Source of the DNA: M3007 sp964646615
GTDB lineage: Bacteria; Bacteroidota; Bacteroidia; Chitinophagales; Saprospiraceae
DNA length: 64,000 nt
NCBI GenBank assembly: GCA_964646615.1
Contig: CAZYEV010000099.1
Span: 1 to 64,000 of the forward strand
Direction: 5' to 3'
A model generated the notes under the pieces. It was not told the origin of the DNA. It ran no database searches and worked only from the letters and a program-made list of their open reading frames with translations. The number at the start of each line of letters is the position of its first letter. The stretch's first letter is position 1. A program made the position numbers and the translations under genes. Positions 1 through 7,457 of the stretch are shown here, in pieces.

Positions 1-572
1 CGGTCGATGCCCGGGTAGCTCGGGTCGCCAGGCTCGTGGCGCGGGTTCGCCGTCACGTAGGAGCCATCGCGTCCGGGGATGGACATGAGGGTCTCCTTGT
101 CGAAGATGAAATGCTCACGGCTCCACGACGCGGGCACGTGCACTCCGGTGTCCATGCGAATCGCGTCGCAGGGGCAAGCCTCGACGCAGTAGCCGCAGAA
201 GATGCAGCGCAGCTCGTCGATCACGAAGACCTTCGGATACCGCTCGTAGCCATAGCGCGGGTCGTCCGGCTCGTACTCCGCCGGCTCGATGTAGATGCAC
301 TGCGCGGGGCAGGCGGTGGAGCAGCAGAGGCAGGCCACACACCGCGGGCTACCGTCGGTGCGGTGGGTCAGCCGGTGCACACCGCGGAAACGCTCAGGGT
401 ACTCCCGCGTCTCGTCGGGGTAGCAGACGGTCGCCGTCTTCCGCTCGTCCTCTGGACCGAGGAGGTTCGTGTAGAGGCGGCCGAACGTCTGCGCGAGGCC
501 CTTCGCGATGGCGGGCAGGTAAGCCTGATCGCCGAGCGTGCGGGCCGGCTTGTGGATTTTGTACGTCGCCAT
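1..572 (-). CDS. nuoI: NADH-quinone oxidoreductase subunit I (partial, C-terminus off the left edge)
   Basis: This is the ferredoxin-like complex I subunit that carries clusters N6a and N6b between the NADH module and the membrane arm. The frame is open from the ATG at 572 to the window edge (about 190 codons). Two 4Fe-4S motifs are visible: CVACLCCSTACP near residue 78 and RCIFCGYCVEACP near residue 122. It starts 22 bases after the nuoH stop, so synteny is normal. A hand count over 1-540 gives about 68% GC, against about 55% over 601-900 in nuoH, and the third codon positions are almost all G or C. The N-terminal extension and the CPCDAIRMDTG stretch resemble, from memory, myxobacterial-type NuoI more than usual Bacteroidota NuoI; that origin is an inference. 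Confidence 0.93.
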   Translation of the reverse strand, partial: MATYKIHKPARTLGDQAYLPAIAKGLAQTFGRLYTNLLGPEDERKTATVCYPDETREYPERFRGVHRLTHRTDGSPRCVACLCCSTACPAQCIYIEPAEYEPDDPRYGYERYPKVFVIDELRCIFCGYCVEACPCDAIRMDTGVHVPASWSREHFIFDKETLMSIPGRDGSYVTANPRHEPGDPSYPGID

Positions 573-594
573 GTCGCCTTCGATCTGCGCCAGG

Positions 595-1620
595 TCAGTT
601 GGCCAGCAGGATAAAGATGCCCGTGACGAACACGTTCAGGAGCGAGAGCGGGAGGAAGACCTTCCAGCAGAGCTGCATGATCTGGTCGTAGCGGAAGCGC
701 GGCAGCGTCCAGCGTATCCACATGAAGACAAAGATGAAGAAAAATGTCTTGGCAAACATCACGATGAGGCCCATCAGTCCACCCAGCCACGAGGGGTCGA
801 GGCCCGGGAAGTTGTAGCCGCCGAAATAGACCACAGCGATGACGGCGCAGGCGATGAACATGTTGATGTACTCGGCAAAGAGAAAAAAGCCCAACTTCAT
901 CGAGCTGTACTCGGTGTGGTAGCCGCCGATGAGTTCTGTTTCGCATTCGGCCATGTCGAACGGCGCGCGGTTGCACTCGGCCAACGCGCACACGAAGAAG
1001 ATGAGGAAGCCCAGCGGCTGATACCAGATGTTCCAGTTGAGGCCCGCTTGCTGCTCCGCCATTTCGCGCAGGCTTAGCGTGCCGGTGAACATGACCACGG
1101 CAATAAGCGCCAACCCCATGGCCAGTTCGTACGAGATCATTTGCGCCGAAGCCCGTATGGCGCTGTACAGCGAGTACTTGTTGTTCGAGGCCCAGCCGCC
1201 GACCATGACGCCATAAACGCCCAGCGACGTGAAACCCAGGATATACAGGATGCCGATGTTCAGGTCGGCCACCTGCAGGTCAACCGGATGCCCAAAAAGC
1301 GTCAGCTGGGTACCCCACGGAATGACGGCACTGGTCATGCAGGCCACAAACATAAACGCTCCCGGCGCCAGAATGTACAGCCAGCGCTCTGCCGAGTTGG
1401 GCATGAAATCCTCTTTCATGAAAAACTTCACGCCATCGGCAATGGGCTGCAGGACGCCAAACGGCCCCGTGCGGTCAGGCCCAACGCGATCCTGCATGGC
1501 CGCAGCCACCTTGCGCTCGGCCAGCGTGGCATACGCCGCCACACCCAGCGTAACGGCAAACAACACCAGCACAAGGATGGCTTTTTCAAGAAGCAGGGCA
1601 GTGGTGAAAAGGGTGAGCAT
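595..1620 (-). CDS. nuoH: NADH-quinone oxidoreductase subunit H
   Basis: NuoH is the membrane subunit at the junction of the two complex I arms and forms part of the quinone channel. The 341-residue product is of normal length and is dominated by hydrophobic helices. It has the conserved GPDRTGPFGVLQPIADG loop near residues 48-64 and the acidic segment around EYSSMKLGFFLFAEY that lines the quinone cavity. The ATG at 1620 lies 8 bases downstream of the methyltransferase gene that ends at 1629. nuoH is therefore separated from nuoG by one foreign-looking gene but could still be read on the same transcript. Confidence 0.97.
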   Translation of the reverse strand: MLTLFTTALLLEKAILVLVLFAVTLGVAAYATLAERKVAAAMQDRVGPDRTGPFGVLQPIADGVKFFMKEDFMPNSAERWLYILAPGAFMFVACMTSAVIPWGTQLTLFGHPVDLQVADLNIGILYILGFTSLGVYGVMVGGWASNNKYSLYSAIRASAQMISYELAMGLALIAVVMFTGTLSLREMAEQQAGLNWNIWYQPLGFLIFFVCALAECNRAPFDMAECETELIGGYHTEYSSMKLGFFLFAEYINMFIACAVIAVVYFGGYNFPGLDPSWLGGLMGLIVMFAKTFFFIFVFMWIRWTLPRFRYDQIMQLCWKVFLPLSLLNVFVTGIFILLAN

Positions 1621-1628
1621 ATATTTTA

Positions 1629-2441
1629 CTATTTTTCAGACATTGTTAATGGGAAGAGACTCGCCTGAGCGCGCTCATTTTCAAGGCGTTTTTTCGCTGC
1701 CTCAAAATAGGGTTGTTCTAATTCAAACCCAATGAACTTTCGTTCCATCTGAAGCGCTGCTGCTCCAGTAGAACCCACCCCCATGAAGGGGTCAAATACC
1801 ACATCACCCGGATGGGAAGCAATCTCGATGATTTTCTTCAGCACCTTCACGGGCTTCTGCGTTGGATGCGTGGGACTCTTTACCCGCTCGCTGCCCATGC
1901 AAATCGGGCTTTCGATGAAGTTGTGCATCTCTTTTTGAGAAATGAAATTCCAGGTGTGGCCCTTATTCCAGCAGCATATAATCAGCTCGCAACTGTTCAG
2001 AAATCCGGCCTTGAAAATCTTGGGCGTAGGGTTGGTTTTATGCCACACCATGAACTGAAAAGTATCAAAAACAGGGTCGAACACCTCATGCCACTTGCCT
2101 ATTAAATTATAGGAGGTAAAGGCAAAAATATTCCCCGTGGGCTTTAGTATTCGCCTGAACTCATCCACCCAGTCCTTCGGCTCGAAATCTACCGTGTCCC
2201 ATTCCGCCAGGTCGTTGTTGATGTCCTTCCGCCAGCGCAACTCGATATTACCGGTAGAATACCCGCCCAAATTGTAGGGAGGGTCGGTCAGAATCAAATC
2301 CACCGAAGCATCAGGGAGCGTTTTAATCAGCGTACGGCTATCGCCCAATTCAATATGAAATTGATCGAAAGCCACCATGCTGGCGTGGCTGTTTGCTATT
2401 GAACGTGATGCGCCGCCTCTCATGTTACTTGCTTTTTTCAC
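1629..2441 (-). CDS. Site-specific DNA methyltransferase (beta-class N4/N6 amino-methylase), inserted between nuoG and nuoH
   Basis: This is an S-adenosylmethionine-dependent DNA amino-methyltransferase. Catalytic motif IV, TDPPYN, is at residues 52-57, HPTQKP at 192-197, and SAM-binding motif I, FDPFMGVGSTG, at 216-226. The order IV before I is that of the beta class. The frame opens with GTG at 2441, whose last two bases overlap the nuoG TGA (GTGA), the same coupling seen between nuoB and nuoC. ATG codons at 2423 and 2378 are alternative starts, and the 2378 start would begin just before the conserved part. Base composition is more AT-rich than in nuoG and nuoH. It may partner the endonuclease/methylase pair on the other side of nuoG; the target sequence cannot be read from the sequence. 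Confidence 0.9.
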   Translation of the reverse strand: MKKASNMRGGASRSIANSHASMVAFDQFHIELGDSRTLIKTLPDASVDLILTDPPYNLGGYSTGNIELRWRKDINNDLAEWDTVDFEPKDWVDEFRRILKPTGNIFAFTSYNLIGKWHEVFDPVFDTFQFMVWHKTNPTPKIFKAGFLNSCELIICCWNKGHTWNFISQKEMHNFIESPICMGSERVKSPTHPTQKPVKVLKKIIEIASHPGDVVFDPFMGVGSTGAAALQMERKFIGFELEQPYFEAAKKRLENERAQASLFPLTMSEK

Positions 2442-3370
2442 CGCACCACCTTCGCCTCCCCTTCGTAGTGGTTCTGGCTGATGACGGAGTGCCGGTCAAT
2501 GTGCGCCGGCCCTTCGATGACCCAGTCCGAGGGCTGTTTTTTGTCGAAGCGGCAGGTGTTGCAGATAAACTCTTTCACCTCGCCGTACTGGTCTTTGCGG
2601 CCAGTTACGCGGTAGATTTCGCCGCCGTACATCCAGACGACGGCTTTGCCGGAGCATTTGTCGCAGTTGCGGTGAGCGTACATGGGGTTGAGGAACCACA
2701 CGCGGCTCTTGAAGCGGAAGGTGCGGTCGGTGAGCGCACCTACAGGGCAGACGTCAATGACATTACCCGAAAAATCGTTTTCGATGGCCTTTTCGATATA
2801 GGTGCTGATTTCCGCGTGGTCGCCGCGGTTGATGACGCCGTGCACGCGCTCATCGGTCAGCTGGTTGGCCACGTGGACGCAGCGGTAGCACAGGATGCAG
2901 CGCGTCATGTGCAGTTTGATGTAGGGGCCAATGTCTATCTGGTCGAAGGTGCGGCGCTCAAATTCGTAGCGCGTCGAGGCCAGCCCGTGCTCGAAGGCCA
3001 GGTCTTGCAGGTGGCACTCGCCGGCCTGGTCGCAAATGGGGCAATCCAGCGGGTGATTGACCAGCAAGAACTCCACCACGCCGCGGCGCGCGTTGAGTAC
3101 CTCGTCGCTGCTGATGTTGGCCACCTCCATGCCATCCATGACCACCTGCTGACACGAAGCCACCAACTTGGGCAAGGGGCGCGGGTCTTTCTCCGAAGCC
3201 TTGGTTACCTTCACCAAACAGGTACGGCACTTGCCGCCCGACCCTTTGAGCGTCGAGTAATAACACATCGCCGGAGGCACCACGTCGCCCCCAATCTGGC
3301 GCGCCGCCTGCAGGATGGTCGTGCCTTCGGGCACCTCTACTTCAAAACCGTCTATTTTTACTTTGGGCAT
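2438..3370 (-). CDS. nuoG: NADH-quinone oxidoreductase subunit G, short Bacteroidota form
   Basis: This is the iron-sulfur chain subunit of the complex I peripheral arm. The 310 residues cover only the N-terminal part of classical NuoG: 2Fe-2S cysteines C36, C48, C51 and C73; the His-Cys cluster H106, C110, C113, C119; and a 4Fe-4S set C158, C161, C164, C208. Two further pairs, C236/C239 and C270/C273, are what remains of the molybdopterin-oxidoreductase entry region. The large C-terminal domain is absent. From family knowledge this short form is usual in Bacteroidota, so it is not treated as a broken gene. It is flanked by restriction-modification-type genes on both sides, with a 4-base overlap with the methyltransferase downstream. 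Confidence 0.93.
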   Translation of the reverse strand: MPKVKIDGFEVEVPEGTTILQAARQIGGDVVPPAMCYYSTLKGSGGKCRTCLVKVTKASEKDPRPLPKLVASCQQVVMDGMEVANISSDEVLNARRGVVEFLLVNHPLDCPICDQAGECHLQDLAFEHGLASTRYEFERRTFDQIDIGPYIKLHMTRCILCYRCVHVANQLTDERVHGVINRGDHAEISTYIEKAIENDFSGNVIDVCPVGALTDRTFRFKSRVWFLNPMYAHRNCDKCSGKAVVWMYGGEIYRVTGRKDQYGEVKEFICNTCRFDKKQPSDWVIEGPAHIDRHSVISQNHYEGEAKVVR

Positions 3371-3429
3371 AATGCTGCGGATGGTTGCGTTTACGTCAAA
3401 AGAATAAAAATGCCTGGCAATCCCTTTAA

Positions 3430-3930
3430 TCAGTCGGATGAGTCACTATGGAAAATTTTCCGGCCGTGAGCACTCGCCCACCGCTCTGTAAAAGCGATAT
3501 GGGAAATGGCATTTATGCTTTTATCCAGTTGCCTTTCCGCTTCGGCTGCAACGATAGCGGGTTCCAGCTCGTAGATAGCTTTAACTTTTAATGGACTTTT
3601 TTTGAAAAAAATCGCGAGAAATACTTTTCGATTTCTCAGTATTCTCTGCAAAGACGATTGCCTCTTTTCCTGCGGTTCTTTGAACATTCGGTCCATTTGC
3701 CCGGCCCCGCCTTCGTAGCACGAAAGGTATTCATACTTAATAGTATTGTCGCCGGGATCGCAAGCATCAGCATCGCGCTTCGAGTATATCAATTCATGTC
3801 CCAAAAGGTCTGCCAGGGTCATTTCCTTCACCAGACCCGGTTGAAGAATATTGGGAATACCCAGCCCCGCCGCCAATTCTTGCGCTTTCATAATCAGTTG
3901 AACGACTCGCTTTAAGGTGTTTTTGCTCAT
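3430..3930 (-). CDS. Putative restriction endonuclease paired with the overlapping methyltransferase
   Basis: I do not recognise this 166-aa protein by family with certainty. It directly follows a DNA methyltransferase and shares an ATGA overlap with it, the typical layout of a restriction enzyme beside its methylase. A short acidic segment (SKRDADACDPGDN, then IKYEYLS, about residues 50-72) could be a degenerate PD-(D/E)xK core, but the expected lysine after the second acidic residue is not evident. The gene is distinctly AT-rich (about 45% GC by hand count over 3481-3720). No signal peptide or membrane segment is visible. The stop lies 59 bases before nuoG. Its role as a nuclease is inferred from context. 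Confidence 0.6.
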   Translation of the reverse strand: MSKNTLKRVVQLIMKAQELAAGLGIPNILQPGLVKEMTLADLLGHELIYSKRDADACDPGDNTIKYEYLSCYEGGAGQMDRMFKEPQEKRQSSLQRILRNRKVFLAIFFKKSPLKVKAIYELEPAIVAAEAERQLDKSINAISHIAFTERWASAHGRKIFHSDSSD

Positions 3931-4736
3931 GTAAACAATCGGTATTCCTGTTCCTCGGCTACTCGACGCACGCGCTCTTTGGCCAGGGCCACATAGTTCG
4001 GATTGATTTCAAACCCGATGAAATTTCGCCGAAGACGCCGGCAAACGACAAAAGTCGTCCCTACCCCGGCGAACGGATCAAGCACGAGGTCGCCTTCGTT
4101 GGAGCTGGCTCTGACGATGCGCTCGATCAGCTTCTCTGGCTTCTGAATGGTGTTGAGCAGGTCGCGGCTGATGAGCTCTTTCGACTTGTAGGTCAGTTGC
4201 TTGATGTCGCCCCAGACATCACCCGGGTTTTTGCCGTTTTCGTTGAACTTTGTCTTTCCGTACTGTCCGTTAACCACCGACGGCACGCGTTCGCAGCGCA
4301 GGCGGTGTTCGAGCTCAACCAGCTGCGGCACCCGGATATCGTCGAGGTTAAAAGTCCTGGCCTTCCCCTTGGTAAAATAGCAGATCAGGTCGTAGTTGTT
4401 GGTGTAGTTCATCCGCCCCTGCGCCAAGCGGCTGGGCTGATACCAGACAATTTTGCGGTTGAGCGTCAGATATGGGCGGTAATCAATAAAGTCTATGCAG
4501 TCATCCTTACCGAAAAGATACAGCGCTCCGCCAGGCTTCAGCACGCGCGAAAACAGGCGGATAAGGTTCAGGTTGTACGTCTGAACATCCGAAATCTTAT
4601 CCCAATCGTACTGCGTAACGCCGTAAGGGCCATCGCAGACGATGAGGTCCACGCTTTCATCCGCAATGCTGTGAATGAGTTGAAGGGCATCCCCTTCATA
4701 AAGATCGTTGACCTGCAAAAGGCGCTGTGGTTTCAT
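3927..4736 (-). CDS. Site-specific DNA methyltransferase (beta-class), partner of the putative endonuclease
   Basis: This second DNA amino-methyltransferase has motif IV as CDGPYG (residues 34-39, a DGPY variant of DPPY), the QKPEKLIERIV segment before motif X/I, and the SAM site LDPFAGVGTT near residue 222. The IV-then-I order again marks the beta class. The ATG at 4736 lies 10 bases downstream of a 42-bp copy of the nuoF 3' end, so before the toxin-antitoxin insertion this gene probably followed nuoF directly. The stop overlaps the start of the putative endonuclease (ATGA). Its sequence is only distantly similar to the methylase beyond nuoG. Two different methylases serving one endonuclease would fit an asymmetric target site, but that is inference. 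Confidence 0.9.
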   Translation of the reverse strand: MKPQRLLQVNDLYEGDALQLIHSIADESVDLIVCDGPYGVTQYDWDKISDVQTYNLNLIRLFSRVLKPGGALYLFGKDDCIDFIDYRPYLTLNRKIVWYQPSRLAQGRMNYTNNYDLICYFTKGKARTFNLDDIRVPQLVELEHRLRCERVPSVVNGQYGKTKFNENGKNPGDVWGDIKQLTYKSKELISRDLLNTIQKPEKLIERIVRASSNEGDLVLDPFAGVGTTFVVCRRLRRNFIGFEINPNYVALAKERVRRVAEEQEYRLFT

Positions 4737-4746
4737 ACCCGTCTCA

Positions 4747-4788
4747 TTTCGCAGTTAAGCCGTCTGCACCGGCGCAGCGGCTGCTTTT
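4747..4788. repeat. 42-bp direct repeat, copy A (duplicated 3' end of nuoF)
   Basis: Perfect 42-base copy of 5496-5537. Read on the minus strand it encodes the last residues of NuoF (KAAAAPVQTA and stop) plus nine bases beyond the stop. It lies between hepT and the methyltransferase gene and has no coding role here. The two copies bracket the MntA/HepT module exactly. Confidence 0.97.
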
Positions 4789-4829
4789 GGTGTCAGTAAA
4801 TGTCATTTGCTTCGCTTTTTATCATGAAA

Positions 4830-5192
4830 TCAGGGCGTTTCCTCCGGATAATTCTCTTCCATGTCCTGCAAAATTTGGCTGACCTTTTTCTGTAAATCCG
4901 GCAAATTCTCCGCGACGACGTAAGATACGATGGACATGTCGGTCCCCCAATAGTCGTGTATTAAACGGTCTCGCAGTCCGGCCACTTTTTTCCATGGAAT
5001 ATCAGGATAGCGCTCTCTTATCTCCTCCGGGATCCGTTTAGCGGCTTCCCCGATAACCTGAAGGCAATGTAGAAGGATCATTCCATCATCGGATAAGCGA
5101 TCAACGGGCGGTTTGACCCGTTCGAGTACTTCTCGGGCTTTGGCCGAATACAGCAAGATGTCGTTGAGAAAATCCCGTATATCGCGCTTCAT
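4830..5192 (-). CDS. hepT: HEPN-domain ribonuclease toxin, HepT-like (DUF86)
   Basis: This is the toxin half of a MntA/HepT module. HEPN toxins of this family cleave RNA, including tRNA in studied members. The 120-aa protein has the RX4HXY active-site motif, R74 to H79 to Y81 (RDRLIHDYW). In characterised systems the tyrosine of this motif is AMPylated by the partner antitoxin to silence the RNase. The ATG at 5192 overlaps the stop of mntA (ATGA), so expression is translationally coupled with the antitoxin made first. Family identity rests on the motif, length and partner. The actual RNA target is unknown. Confidence 0.88.
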   Translation of the reverse strand: MKRDIRDFLNDILLYSAKAREVLERVKPPVDRLSDDGMILLHCLQVIGEAAKRIPEEIRERYPDIPWKKVAGLRDRLIHDYWGTDMSIVSYVVAENLPDLQKKVSQILQDMEENYPEETP

Positions 5193-5491
5193 ACGTATTC
5201 CACCTCCCTCAAAATATATTGTCCAATGTATTGGCGCAGGCTTCGCCTCACGGCGATGTCCACCTTATGTCCAAAGGCGCTCTGCAGGTAGTCTTCAAGC
5301 GCCATGATTTCAAACAAGCCCACCGGCCTGTCGAACTCTACCAACAGGTCAATATCGCTATCCGGTCGTTGCTCGCCGCGCACCCAGGAGCCGAAGACGC
5401 CGATTTCCGAAACGCCAAAGCGCTCGTGTAGCTCGGGCTTGAGGGCCGCCAGGGTGTTTTTGATGTGAGCGAGCGACAGTTCCATAGCCAT
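5189..5491 (-). CDS. mntA: MNT-domain nucleotidyltransferase antitoxin, MntA-like
   Basis: This is a minimal nucleotidyltransferase of 100 residues. The GSX10DXD signature is intact: G34-S35 and D46-I-D48 (GSWVRGEQRPDSDIDLLV). Characterised MntA proteins use ATP to AMPylate the cognate HepT. It begins at 5491, 12 bases after the nuoF stop, and overlaps hepT at its end, so the module sits in the nuo transcript. An alternative ATG at 5485 would remove two residues. It is AT-richer than nuoF. It could act as antitoxin only, or as a regulator tied to respiratory-gene expression, but nothing in the sequence decides that. Confidence 0.88.
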   Translation of the reverse strand: MAMELSLAHIKNTLAALKPELHERFGVSEIGVFGSWVRGEQRPDSDIDLLVEFDRPVGLFEIMALEDYLQSAFGHKVDIAVRRSLRQYIGQYILREVEYV

Positions 5492-5495
5492 GTCC

Positions 5496-5537
5496 TTTCG
5501 CAGTTAAGCCGTCTGCACCGGCGCAGCGGCTGCTTTT
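5496..5537. repeat. 42-bp direct repeat, copy B (native 3' end of nuoF)
   Basis: The native partner of the copy at 4747-4788, identical over all 42 bases. It includes the NuoF stop codon and the last codons. The distance between copies is 749 bp from start to start, which equals the mntA-hepT insert plus one repeat. Confidence 0.97.
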
Positions 5538-6862
5538 TCTTCGGCCAGGCCGTAGTTGCGCTCTAAGCACAGTTTCGGTTCGCGCACGTGCCATTCAAAT
5601 TCGTCGCGGAAGTGGCGGATGGCGGAGGCCACTGGCCAGGCGGCGGCGTCGCCTAAGGGGCAGATGGTGTTACCCTCGATCTTTTTGGCAATGTCCACCA
5701 GCAGGTCAATGTCGCTCATTTTGCCCTGGCCGTTTTCTAAGCGCCAGAGTACTTTTTCCATCCAGCCCGTGCCCTCGCGGCAGGGCGAGCACTGACCGCA
5801 AGACTCGTGGCGGTAAAAGCGGGTGAAATTCCAGGTATTGCGCACGATGCACTGATCTTCGTCGTACACGATGAAGCCGCCCGAGCCGAGCATGGAGCCG
5901 CTGACGAAACCGCCGTCGGCTAAGCTTTCGTAGGTCATCAGGCGCTGCTCGCCGTTGGCCGTTTTCGTCACCAAATGATGTGGCAGAATGGGCACCGACG
6001 AGCCGCCCGGCACGCAGGCTTTCAGGCGTTTACCGCGCTTGATGCCACCACACCATTCGTCGGAGTAGATGAACTCTTCCACCGGCAGGCCTAACTCGAT
6101 TTCATACACGCCGGGCTTATTGATGTTGCCACAGGCGGAGATGAGCTTGGTACCCGTGCTGCGTCCGACGCCGATTTTGGCGTACTCCTCGCCCCCGTCG
6201 TTGACGATGGGCACGACGGCAGCAATGGTCTCCACGTTGTTGACCACCGTCGGGCATTGCCACAGGCCCTTAACGGCCGGGAACGGCGGCTTGATGCGCG
6301 GATTGCCGCGTTTGCCCTCTAAGCTTTCAATGAGGGCCGTCTCTTCGCCGCAGATGTAGGCACCCGCGCCCGGGCTGACGTATAGGTCGAGGCTGTAGCC
6401 TGTGCCCAGGATGTTCTTGCCCAACCAGCCGGCAGCGTATGCCTCTGCGATGGCGCGCTCCAGGTGGAAGACCAACCACGTGTATTCGCCGCGGATGTAG
6501 ATATAAGAGGTGTTGGCCCCGAGCGCATACGACGACACGATCATGCCCTCGATAAGCAGGTGCGGCAGGTGCTGCATCAGGTAGCGGTCTTTGAAGGTAC
6601 CCGGCTCCGACTCGTCGGCATTGCACAGCAGGTAGCGCGGTACTCCCTCCGGCCTGGCCAGAAACGACCATTTCATGCCCGTTGGGAAGCCCGCTCCACC
6701 TCGACCGCGCAAGCCAGACTTTTTGACCTCCTCCACCACCTCGTCGGGGGTCATCGTCTTAAGCGCCTTTTCCACCGACCGGTAGCCGCCATGCCGGCGG
6801 TACACCTCATAGGTGTGAATGTCGGGAATGTGTGCGTGTTCGAGCAAAAGTTTTCTACCCAT
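5504..6862 (-). CDS. nuoF: NADH-quinone oxidoreductase subunit F
   Basis: NuoF is the NADH-oxidising flavoprotein of complex I; it binds NADH, FMN and cluster N3. The glycine-rich nucleotide site GRGGAGFPTG is at residues 53-62, and the 4Fe-4S ligands are C355, C358, C361 (ESCGQCSPCREGTGW) and C401. The start chosen is ATG 6862 (MGRKLLLEHA), because the frame upstream of it lacks conservation; an earlier start at 6919 is possible. The length of 452 aa is normal. Upstream sits a DUF2750 gene rather than nuoE, and downstream the MntA/HepT module. The last codons are duplicated at 4747-4788. Confidence 0.98.
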   Translation of the reverse strand: MGRKLLLEHAHIPDIHTYEVYRRHGGYRSVEKALKTMTPDEVVEEVKKSGLRGRGGAGFPTGMKWSFLARPEGVPRYLLCNADESEPGTFKDRYLMQHLPHLLIEGMIVSSYALGANTSYIYIRGEYTWLVFHLERAIAEAYAAGWLGKNILGTGYSLDLYVSPGAGAYICGEETALIESLEGKRGNPRIKPPFPAVKGLWQCPTVVNNVETIAAVVPIVNDGGEEYAKIGVGRSTGTKLISACGNINKPGVYEIELGLPVEEFIYSDEWCGGIKRGKRLKACVPGGSSVPILPHHLVTKTANGEQRLMTYESLADGGFVSGSMLGSGGFIVYDEDQCIVRNTWNFTRFYRHESCGQCSPCREGTGWMEKVLWRLENGQGKMSDIDLLVDIAKKIEGNTICPLGDAAAWPVASAIRHFRDEFEWHVREPKLCLERNYGLAEEKAAAAPVQTA

Positions 6863-6890
6863 ATTATCTGGAACCGCTGAGCGGCAGTTT

Positions 6891-7292
6891 TTATCCTTCC
6901 TGATCTTCTTCCTGGTCAAAAGCCTTTAAAAACTCTTCCTTCAACTTTGTGGCACTCACCACCGTGGCCTCCAAATCGGGCGTAGGAAAAACCGCCACCA
7001 TGATGTTTTCTCGCTCAAAATCATCCAGCCACTCCATGAACTCGTGCAAGTCCAAAGGCGTAACGCGGTACTCTTCATAGCCGGCCTGATTGCGGAAAAT
7101 CTCCGCAAATGCTTCGTGTGGAAAAAGGACAAACGCCGACACCTCTGCGCTTTCGTCCACATCCATCAGCAGCCAACCTTCATCATCAAAAAGCCCCCAG
7201 AGCTCTTCTTCCTGCAGAAGCGTACGCACTGTGTAAGCATAGCGCTTCAGCGGCTTTTTTGCCAAAATTTCATCTATCTGTTTGCTGGTCAT
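6891..7292 (-). CDS. DUF2750-like protein
   Basis: This small acidic cytoplasmic protein of 133 aa resembles the DUF2750 family. It has a central WGLFDDEGWLLMDVDE segment, a FPHEAFAEIFRN segment, and a C-terminal part of the form LDDFERENIMVAVFPTPD. The family has no established function. It lies between nuoE and nuoF, where complex I operons normally have no gene. The same strand and the 28-base gap to nuoF suggest co-transcription. No membrane segment or signal peptide is visible. The family call is from memory of the pattern and should be taken as probable. Confidence 0.72.
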   Translation of the reverse strand: MTSKQIDEILAKKPLKRYAYTVRTLLQEEELWGLFDDEGWLLMDVDESAEVSAFVLFPHEAFAEIFRNQAGYEEYRVTPLDLHEFMEWLDDFERENIMVAVFPTPDLEATVVSATKLKEEFLKAFDQEEDQEG

Positions 7293-7457
7293 ATCTTTAT
7301 GTAGCGGCCCCGTAGCGGCCCAACTTGTTTGGCCGTTTGGCTATTGAGATTGTTGCCTATGATCAAATTGTGTTTTGTGTTTTTAAATTGTAAAAGCGCA
7401 TAGCTCAACGATCACCCGCCCGAGAAGACAGGAAGCCATGCCAACATCGCTTTTGCA

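Noticed and set aside
2438..3370. nuoG as a truncated pseudogene
   Set aside because: The missing C-terminal domain is the normal state of the short Bacteroidota NuoG, and all expected cluster cysteines of the remaining part are present.
2393..3469. 358-codon open frame on the plus strand across nuoG
   Set aside because: Antisense to nuoG, with Val/Ala-rich shadow composition and no domain.
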